From Halorubrum salinarum (GTDB lineage Archaea > Halobacteriota > Halobacteria > Halobacteriales > Haloferacaceae): a stretch of 64,000 bases of DNA. The notes beneath the pieces are model-generated. The model saw nothing but the letters and a program-made list of their open reading frames with translations. It was not told where the DNA came from and searched no databases. The stretch is taken from contig NZ_CP053941.1 in the NCBI RefSeq assembly GCF_013267195.1, positions 2,480,001 through 2,544,000 of the forward strand, written 5' to 3'. Shown here in pieces: positions 58,801 through 64,000 of the stretch (position 1 is its first letter; the number at the start of each line of letters is the position of its first letter). A program made the position numbers and the translations under genes.

Positions 58801-60568
58801 GCTCGGCTTCGCCGAGGACGCCGACACCGCGGCCGCGCTGGGCGAGGCCGAGGGGGCGCTCGCGCGCGGCTTCGACGACGCCGCGGACGCGTACGCCGAG
58901 ACGTGGCGCTCGTGGCTCGCGGACCGCGAGCTCCCCGACTCGGTCGCGGACGACCCCGACCTCGCGGCGCAGTACCGCTTCGCGCTGATGACGCTCGCGG
59001 CCGTCGAGGACAAGGCCCACGACGGCGCGGGGATCGCGAGCCCCTCGGTCCCGTGGGGCGAGACGGAGTACGCCGCCGAGGACCGCGGCTACGGCTACAA
59101 CTTCGTCTGGTCGCGGGACCTCTACCAGGTGTTCACGGCGCTGATCGAGATGGACGACCTCGGCCGCGGCGCCGACGCCCTGGCGTACCTCTACAACACC
59201 CAGCAGGACGACGACGGCTTCCTCCCGCAGAACACCTACATCGACGGCCGGACCCGGTGGGGCGGCGAGCAGATGGACAACATCGGCTTCCCCTCCGTGA
59301 TGGCGTGGCAGCTGTACGAGCGCGGCGTGACGCTCGCCGACGCCGACTACACCTACGACCAGGTCGCCCGATCGCTCGATTACATCGCCGAGAACGGCCC
59401 CGAGACCGCCCAGGAGCGCTGGGAGGAGGAGGCGGGCTACTCGCCGTCGAGCATCGCGGCCGAGATCGCGGGCCTCGTCTGCGGCGCCGCGCTCGCGCTC
59501 GCCGAGGCCGACCGTCGCGACGGGGCCGACGAGGCGGGGAGCGGGGCGGCCGAGTCGCCCAAGTCGCTCCGCGCCGACGCGCTCGCGTGGCTCGCGCTCG
59601 CCGACGACTGGACCGCCCGCGTCGAGGACTGGTGCGCGACCGCGACCGGCACCGACCGCCACGACCGGACCCCGTACTACCTCCGGATCACGGCCGACGG
59701 CGACCCCGAGTCCGGCCGCCCCCGGACCATCGCCAACGACGGCCCGACGTACGACGAGCGCGAGATCGTCGACGGCGGCTTCCTCGAACTCGTCCGGCTG
59801 GGGATCAAGCCCGCCGACGACCCGGTGGTCCGGAACTCCGTCGCCGTCGTCGACGACTCGATCCGCGTCGACACGCCTCACGGCGCCGCCTGGTACCGCT
59901 ACGTCGGCGACGCGTACGGCGAGATAGCGGTCGGCGACCCCGGCGCGCCGTGGGCCGGGACCGGCGACGGCCGCGGCCGCCTGTGGCCCATCTTCACCGG
60001 CGAGCGCGGGGAGTACGAGCTCCGCGCCCGCGGCGACGGCCCCGACGCCTTCGGCGGCACCGACGAGGACGCGCTCGAACCCGAGACGCTGCTGGAGACG
60101 ATGGCGGGCTTCGGCAACTCCGGGCTGATGCTCCCCGAACAGGTGTGGGACCGCGAGCACCCGACGAAGTACGGCTGGGAGTTCGGCGAGGGCACCGGGG
60201 GGGCGACCCCCCTCGCGTGGTCGATGGCCGGCTTCGTCCGGCTGGCGCACGGCGTCGACGCGGGCGAGCCGGTCGAGACGCCGACCGTCGTCCGCGACCG
60301 CTACGTCGACCGCGACCGCCCGGCCGGTCCCGACCTGACGGCCACCGCCGAGTTCGTCGAGGACTCGGTCGTCGTCGCCGGTGAGACGAACGCCGCGCGC
60401 GTGGCAGTTCACACGCGGCAGGCGTCCCGGCTCGTCGCCCCCGACGCCGACGGCGCGTTCGAGGTCGACCTCGACGCGGACACCGACGCGCACACCGTCG
60501 TGGTCGCGGCCGCGACCGACGACGACTTCGAGACGGCGGGGACCGCCGTCGAGCGGCTCCGCCTGTAG
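55853..60568 (+). CDS. Tandem double GH15 glucoamylase-like protein
   Basis: A 1571-aa protein with two complete GH15 modules. The first (about residues 1-705) has a super-beta-sandwich, then YGYTWFRDEA near 325, CQNCWENALG near 469 (general acid), LFAEQAFD near 684 (general base) and PIAWSHALRIDA. The second (about 710-1515) has GYGYNFVWSRDLYQ near 1080, ERWEEEAGYSPSS near 1187 (acid), LPEQVWD near 1420 (base) and PLAWSMAGFVRLAH. A C-terminal beta domain follows. Both active sites look intact. No signal peptide. It is divergent from the GH13 gene, with 128 bases between starts; GCTTTTACT near 55824 is the TATA. Confidence 0.9.
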   Translation: MRLRTALTEHERRRGERYPAEHSMTAGAFTGDDGRLVHVGPDGTVHDCSYSLSEVGGADRLRMGITAGRGVRWFDDLETTRQHYDGDTPLVETEYDAGRYTIHQFDLVVSDTHLTHVELRGSPPAEAELVAAYAFSPDMVEGRVGNMVHDGAGPEDGGVVEVYHRTEHDFLTASTGLSNAHGQRLRTIPELLGEGGDGFPHRGEIDRREDSRLTPDVVVRAPFERDGRTERVTLAGRAVVDRRAARDTGDDAKDALTDGIDRQRRIEAVSNIATAYPDADDLREAADGRGPDVPEDAPRRSVIASDLRALDLLTAESGARIAAPEFDPFYSTSGGYGYTWFRDEATVSTALLDASEELGLDADEELLAAASFFCRTQDADGSWPHRVWADSGKVAPGWANARIEGANATPGPNDQLDQPATVVAFLATLRREADLPAEWRDRIDETIADAVDFLLETTEDDGLPRRCQNCWENALGRFTHTGAEYLRAFAAVARAPVDESLRADAADAADAALSGLDARWNPDAGRFLQRASDEGQDARADASTFALATAAAEYAALLDDEAAPGGDAAATDGSGPAGVDSVATTEFDRFLDRVNTHVRQTIDALRRETASVEGLVRFTGDDWRTAEQGAAKVWSIATLWGATAAATLAGVVDERGGAAGPLFADARDLYALCGPDGPFVNEAGLFAEQAFDDGDLDSATPIAWSHALRIDATVTLASHGELPVPHDRESGPEAAPHWTTGRKFGLGTPADYEADDPVPVWFTLTEGALTEARFPRIDVMNVRTFDFLVADPDSEYAIRTFDETGHVSATETIERTTEPAADDALAYVQRIRETGDGHGHSWTLRVEYAVDTDGTAILADVRFEGSREYDVYALADATIANVGTNDRAQRVDGDGGAHLLARKDDPDRDAGKLVDDEGEPFDPALALASGTGFDWASALAAGGEAADALFGDGERGEESGEAVGNVVLAGLVGSGETVADTVALGFAEDADTAAALGEAEGALARGFDDAADAYAETWRSWLADRELPDSVADDPDLAAQYRFALMTLAAVEDKAHDGAGIASPSVPWGETEYAAEDRGYGYNFVWSRDLYQVFTALIEMDDLGRGADALAYLYNTQQDDDGFLPQNTYIDGRTRWGGEQMDNIGFPSVMAWQLYERGVTLADADYTYDQVARSLDYIAENGPETAQERWEEEAGYSPSSIAAEIAGLVCGAALALAEADRRDGADEAGSGAAESPKSLRADALAWLALADDWTARVEDWCATATGTDRHDRTPYYLRITADGDPESGRPRTIANDGPTYDEREIVDGGFLELVRLGIKPADDPVVRNSVAVVDDSIRVDTPHGAAWYRYVGDAYGEIAVGDPGAPWAGTGDGRGRLWPIFTGERGEYELRARGDGPDAFGGTDEDALEPETLLETMAGFGNSGLMLPEQVWDREHPTKYGWEFGEGTGGATPLAWSMAGFVRLAHGVDAGEPVETPTVVRDRYVDRDRPAGPDLTATAEFVEDSVVVAGETNAARVAVHTRQASRLVAPDADGAFEVDLDADTDAHTVVVAAATDDDFETAGTAVERLRL

Positions 60569-60609
60569 CCCGTCGCAGCCGGGTCAGGTCGGCGGTTCGC
60601 GAACTCCTT

Positions 60610-61059
60610 CTACCCGAGGGCGGTCACGTCGACGGTGCGGGTCTCGCCGTCGACCTCGATCTCGACCGTCTCGGCGACGCGCTCGCGAACCGTTTCGCGC
60701 CAGTCCTCGACCGCCTCGGCGTGTCGCTTCCGCCGCGCCGCGAGGTCCGCGTCGGGGTGTTCCGCCGCCGTGTCGTCGACCTCGGGGTACGGCGGCGCGT
60801 CGGCCACCAGCGCCCGCGGGTCGATGTGGAGCGGCGCGGGAGGCCCGTCGCCGGCGTCCGCGTCCCCGTCGCCGCTTCCGGCGTCGAGCGCGTGGAGCCG
60901 CGCCCGCATCCGCCCGGAGAAGGGCGGCGTCGCGCGGAGGACGACCTCGCGGTCGCTCCGCAGCGTCGCTTCGATCGCGTTCGCCACGTCCTCGCGGTGG
61001 ACCGCGACCGACCGGATCCGGTCGGGGCCCGCGCCCCGACTCCCCTCGTCGTCAGTCAT
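60610..61059 (-). CDS. Conserved hypothetical protein coupled to MutS-like gene
   Basis: A 149-aa acidic protein whose ATG lies 8 bases inside the end of the MutS-like gene. Segments: REDVANAIEATLRSDREVVLRATPPFSGRMRARLH, LHIDPRALVADAPPYPEVDDT (short parts), then a helix ARRKRHAEAVEDWRETVRER and final strands. Family not recognised. The overlap implies coexpression with the ATPase. Confidence 0.65.
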   Translation of the reverse strand: MTDDEGSRGAGPDRIRSVAVHREDVANAIEATLRSDREVVLRATPPFSGRMRARLHALDAGSGDGDADAGDGPPAPLHIDPRALVADAPPYPEVDDTAAEHPDADLAARRKRHAEAVEDWRETVRERVAETVEIEVDGETRTVDVTALG

Positions 61060-62866
61060 CGTTCGCCGCCCACTCGGCGTCCGAGAGCGTTCGCTGGACC
61101 GCCTCCTCGCCGACCGCGCCGGCGAGGTGTTCGAAGCCCGCGCGGACCCCGCGGTCGCCGGCGTTCGCGACCAGCCGCGAGACGATGAACTCCGGCGTGG
61201 ACTTCCCGACCGTCTCGAACCGCGGCTGGTAGTCGACGCGGAGTTCCAGGTCGTTCGTCAGCCCCTCCGCGAAGATGCCGTCGATCCGGGCCGCGTCGGG
61301 CAGCGGGCTCAGGTCCTCCGCGAGGTGCGTGACGTAGACGCCGAGCGCGCCGCGGTCGACCGTGAGCGTGACGAGGCCGTTCAGCAGGTCGGCGGCGCGG
61401 CCCGGCTCCGTGATCGCCTCGAACTCGTCGACGAGCATCAGCGTGCGGCCGTCCGCGACGAGTGGGGGGACGACGGACTTCAGCGTCGACTCCAGCACAC
61501 CGGCGTTGAAGGAGGCGTGCCGGCGGTGGAAGACGATCCGGTCGAACGTCCCGACCTCGGCCGCGTCGGCGGGCACGGGCAGCCCCATCGACGCGAGCAG
61601 CGCGACCGCACAGAGGGTCTCCAAGAGCGTCGTCTTCCCGCCGGAGTTCGCCCCGGTGAGCACGCTCACGCGGTCGCCCGTCGGCGGCGCGTCGGCGCTC
61701 GCGACGCCCGCCTCGCCCGCGAGCGAGTGCGAACCGACCCCGTACGAGACCGGTTGAACGTCGCCGCCGAGGAAGGGGTTCCGCGCCCCGCGCACGGCGA
61801 TGCCGTCGTCGACGAGCGTCGGGCGGACGTGCCCGTTCTCGGCCGCGAACCGCCCCAGAGAGAGCAGGAACGCGGCGTCGGACACGGCCGTCGCGGCGCG
61901 GGCGACGGTGGTGTCCTCGTCGCCCTCCGGTTCGTCCCCGAGCCGCTCCCGGATGTCGGCCGCGACGGCGGCCTCGCGCTCGTCGGCGGCGGCCTCCAGT
62001 TCGCCGACGAGGTCGCGCAGCGTCCCGGAGACGAAGTCGGCCGCGTCGAGCGCCTCGTCGGGCGCCGCCGACCGGACCGTCGCCGGCTCGACGCCGGTCT
62101 CGCGCGCGACGTGGTCGACCGTCGCCGCCTCCAGCGCCTCGAAGTCCCGGAGGCTCCCGTCGCGGACGGTTTCGAGCACGTCGAACGCGGAGTCCGCGAG
62201 GTCGCGCGCGGCCGAGAGCTGCTCGCGTAGCCGATCCAGCTCCGCGTCGGCGCCGGCCGCGATCTCGATGTCGTCGCCGTCGAGGTCGCCGGCGGGGTCG
62301 ATCGAGCCCCGCACGTCGGCGAGCGCGTCGGCGGCGTCGCGCAGGCGGTCGCCGTCGAGCGCGCCCACGTCCGCGAACGGGCCGTCCGTCAACCCCGCCT
62401 CGCGGAGGGCGACGGCGGTCTCGACCGCGGCGAGGTCCGAGCCGTCGGCCTCGTCGTAGGCGGCGAAGGCGTCCGCGACGGCCTCGCGCTCGGCGTCGTC
62501 GAGGCCCTCCCACGCGTCGCGGGCGGCGACGACCCGGTCTAACCGCTGCTCGACGGCGTCGCGGTCGAGGAGTGGGGTCAGCACCCTGATCCGGTCGGCC
62601 GCGTGCGCGGTCAGCGCCGCGTCGGCCGCGAGCCCGAGGAGGTCGTCGTACACCGAGCGGGCGTCGCCAGTCGCGAGGACGTCCATTCCGGCCTCGCCGT
62701 TCGCCCGGCGGAGGATGCGGGTCGCGCGCCCCCGGTGGAGGCCGGCGTCGACGAGCGCGCGGACGTCGGCCGACTCGATCGCCTCGACGGCCCGTTCGGT
62801 CCCGAGCGCCTCGGTGAGCCGCTCGCTCGTCTTGGGGCCGATCCCCCAGTAGTCCTCCAGTCGCAT
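61052..62866 (-). CDS. MutS-like DNA-binding ATPase with HhH N-terminus
   Basis: A 604-aa MutS-family protein. The N-terminus MRLEDYWGIGPKTSERLTEALG is helix-hairpin-helix-like; a long helical core follows. The ATPase has Walker A VLTGANSGGKTTLLETLC near 402, Walker B LMLVDEFEAITEPG near 476 and LGVYVTHLAEDL. The mismatch-recognition domain I is absent, so it is MutS5/MutS2-like rather than a canonical repair MutS. The upstream in-frame extension to 63292 is shadow. Confidence 0.88.
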   Translation of the reverse strand: MRLEDYWGIGPKTSERLTEALGTERAVEAIESADVRALVDAGLHRGRATRILRRANGEAGMDVLATGDARSVYDDLLGLAADAALTAHAADRIRVLTPLLDRDAVEQRLDRVVAARDAWEGLDDAEREAVADAFAAYDEADGSDLAAVETAVALREAGLTDGPFADVGALDGDRLRDAADALADVRGSIDPAGDLDGDDIEIAAGADAELDRLREQLSAARDLADSAFDVLETVRDGSLRDFEALEAATVDHVARETGVEPATVRSAAPDEALDAADFVSGTLRDLVGELEAAADEREAAVAADIRERLGDEPEGDEDTTVARAATAVSDAAFLLSLGRFAAENGHVRPTLVDDGIAVRGARNPFLGGDVQPVSYGVGSHSLAGEAGVASADAPPTGDRVSVLTGANSGGKTTLLETLCAVALLASMGLPVPADAAEVGTFDRIVFHRRHASFNAGVLESTLKSVVPPLVADGRTLMLVDEFEAITEPGRAADLLNGLVTLTVDRGALGVYVTHLAEDLSPLPDAARIDGIFAEGLTNDLELRVDYQPRFETVGKSTPEFIVSRLVANAGDRGVRAGFEHLAGAVGEEAVQRTLSDAEWAANDD

Positions 62867-63022
62867 ACCTCGTGGTGTCGCCCCGGCGCCTTGGCGTTTT
62901 CGTCGCCCGCCCCGGCGGCCCCGCCGTCCCGATGTCTCTCTCGCCGTCCAGATTTCCCCGCGGTCTCGGCGGCGCGATCCGGCACGCGAGCGCTCTTGCC
63001 TCCGGCTCCCGTACGGGAGGCC

Positions 63023-63697
63023 ATGGCAACCGAGATCGCCGAGGGCGTCTGGCGGATCGAGTGTCGCGGTGTCAACGCGTACCTCGTCTTCGACGACGTG
63101 CCGACGCTCGTCGACGCCGGGACTCCGTGGGACGAGGCCGCGATCCGGGACGGGCTCGACGACGCTGGCGTCGCCGTCTCGGAAGTCGGCCGCGTCCTGC
63201 TCACGCACTACGACCTCGACCACGTCGGGACGCTGGCGGCACTCGCGCCCGACCTCGACGCGCCGGTCCGCGCGTACGGCTTCGACGCCCAACTCCTCCG
63301 CGGGGCGCGGTCACCGCCGCTTCGGAACCACAAGGGCCTGATCCAGCGGCTCGGCGGGCTCGTCACCGACCGCACCGACCTCGACGTCGTCGGCGTCCGC
63401 GACGGCGAGCGGATCGGGTCGTTCACGGCGTACCACACGCCCGGCCACACGCCGGGTCACGTCGCGTACGTCAGCGAGGAACTTGGCGTCGGCCTCCTCG
63501 GCGACCTCGTCTCGGCGTCGGACGGCGATCTCGAACCCTCCGGCTGGCTAATCAGCTACGACACGGGAGCGGTGACGACGAGCGTCCGCGGGCTCGCCGA
63601 GCGCGCCCCGGCGTTCGAGGTCGCCTGCGTCGGGCACGGCGACCCGCTCGCGACGGGCGGCGGCGAGGCCCTGCGACGGCTGGCGGCGACCGTCTGA
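63023..63697 (+). CDS. Metallo-beta-lactamase-fold hydrolase
   Basis: A 224-aa MBL-fold enzyme, start MATEIAEGVWRIECRG. Metal-binding motifs: LLTHYDLDHVG (HxDxDH form), YHTPGHTPGHVAYV (His), LLGDLVSA (Asp) and CVGHGDPLA (His). Similar to glyoxalase II-like hydrolases; substrate unknown. GTG-divergent from the MutS-like gene. Confidence 0.88.
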   Translation: MATEIAEGVWRIECRGVNAYLVFDDVPTLVDAGTPWDEAAIRDGLDDAGVAVSEVGRVLLTHYDLDHVGTLAALAPDLDAPVRAYGFDAQLLRGARSPPLRNHKGLIQRLGGLVTDRTDLDVVGVRDGERIGSFTAYHTPGHTPGHVAYVSEELGVGLLGDLVSASDGDLEPSGWLISYDTGAVTTSVRGLAERAPAFEVACVGHGDPLATGGGEALRRLAATV

Positions 63698-63706
63698 TCT
63701 ACCCGC

Positions 63707-64000
63707 CTACCGCGACTGCCGGTAGATGAGGTTGCGCTGGATGTCGTTTGCGCCCTCGTAGATCACCGGGATGCGCACGTCGCGGTAGACGCGGGCGATC
63801 CGGCGCTCGGTCAGGATCGAGCGGCCGCCGTGGAGCTTCATGCCCTTCTCGGCGCAGTCGGTGGCGACCTCCGTCGACTTGGTCTTCGCCAGCGCGGCCC
63901 AGTAGCCGGCGTCCTCGTTGTTCGCGACCTTCTCGCAGGCGCGCCAGTTGAGCGCCCGCGCCGACTCGAACCCGATCCGCATGTCCGAGATGGTGTGCTG
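63707..64000 (-). CDS. Acyl-CoA dehydrogenase, C-terminal part (truncated by window)
   Basis: The frame runs off the right edge. The visible 97 residues are the end of the C-terminal helical domain: ISDMRIGFESARALNW, AALAKTKSTEVATDCAEKGM, KLHGGRSILTERRIARVYRD and VRIPVIYEGANDIQRNLIYR. The Glu of YEGAN is in the position of the catalytic base of many acyl-CoA dehydrogenases. FAD enzyme of fatty or branched acyl-CoA oxidation. Confidence 0.88.
   Translation of the reverse strand, partial: QHTISDMRIGFESARALNWRACEKVANNEDAGYWAALAKTKSTEVATDCAEKGMKLHGGRSILTERRIARVYRDVRIPVIYEGANDIQRNLIYRQSR

Noticed and set aside
57166-60384. 1072-codon frame on the same strand within GH15
   Set aside because: Almost pure Arg/Gly/Pro/Ala; a +1/+2 shadow of the real reading frame, which carries clear GH15 motifs.
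55577-60493. 1638-codon open frame antisense to the double GH15 gene
   Set aside because: Val/Arg/Gly/Ala-dominated composition without domains; it mirrors codon bias of the sense gene in very GC-rich DNA.

Overview
This 64 kb window is chromosomal DNA of a halophilic archaeon (class Halobacteria). The evidence is very GC-rich coding DNA with short AT-rich promoters, acidic proteins, mostly leaderless starts about 27 nt after a TATA element, a 16S-tRNA-Ala-23S-5S operon of haloarchaeal type, paired archaeal bulge-helix-bulge (BHB) processing stems, a BHB-intron tRNA-Glu, TBP, TFB, Orc1/Cdc6, Cdc48, an archaeal-type AspRS and an ubiquitin-like SAMP. Halorubrum or a relative seems likely, but that is inference. 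I see no insertion sequence, prophage, integrase or CRISPR array; it reads as core chromosome.

Layout. 1-13.8 kb: a truncated lipoprotein-like gene, small conserved proteins, the Cdc48 AAA ATPase, a nickel-insertion protein LarC with a His-rich linker, AspRS, a secreted/lipoprotein pair, NAD kinase and a KaiC-like ATPase with a long DPFG-repeat tail. 13.9-31 kb: a structured noncoding element, tRNA-Gly, an M28 peptidase, NadE, an Rrf2-like regulator, a UspA-TruA operon, cyclophilin, tRNA-Glu with intron, a PLP sulfur-amino-acid enzyme, a D-2-hydroxyacid dehydrogenase, an AbrB-PhoU regulator, a SAMP-centred overlapping gene set, an FAH-family protein and a two-domain malic enzyme.

31-39.5 kb is the informational heart. 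An AT-rich intergenic region with five origin-recognition-box-like repeats lies next to orc1/cdc6, which I read as a replication origin. It is followed by tbp and then the whole rRNA operon with two promoters, two complete processing stems, a tRNA-like element ahead of 5S and a strong terminator. The rRNA operon is transcribed away from the proposed origin, hence co-directionally with the rightward fork.

39.6-52 kb: small regulators, an EamA transporter, a histidine kinase, an OGG-type glycosylase, TFB, an MscS-type channel, an AllC-type amidohydrolase and a Na+/Ca2+-type exchanger. 52-60.6 kb: an alpha-glucan cluster of MalQ, a GH13 enzyme and a divergent 1571-aa protein with two GH15 modules. 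None of these has an export signal, so intracellular glucan turnover is implied. 60.6-64 kb: a MutS-like ATPase overlapping a small gene, a metallo-beta-lactamase-fold hydrolase and the C-terminal end of an acyl-CoA dehydrogenase cut by the window edge.

Start codons were chosen from leaderless TATA spacing, conserved N-termini and overlaps. Most long alternative ORFs in this DNA are antisense or frame-shifted shadows and were left out.
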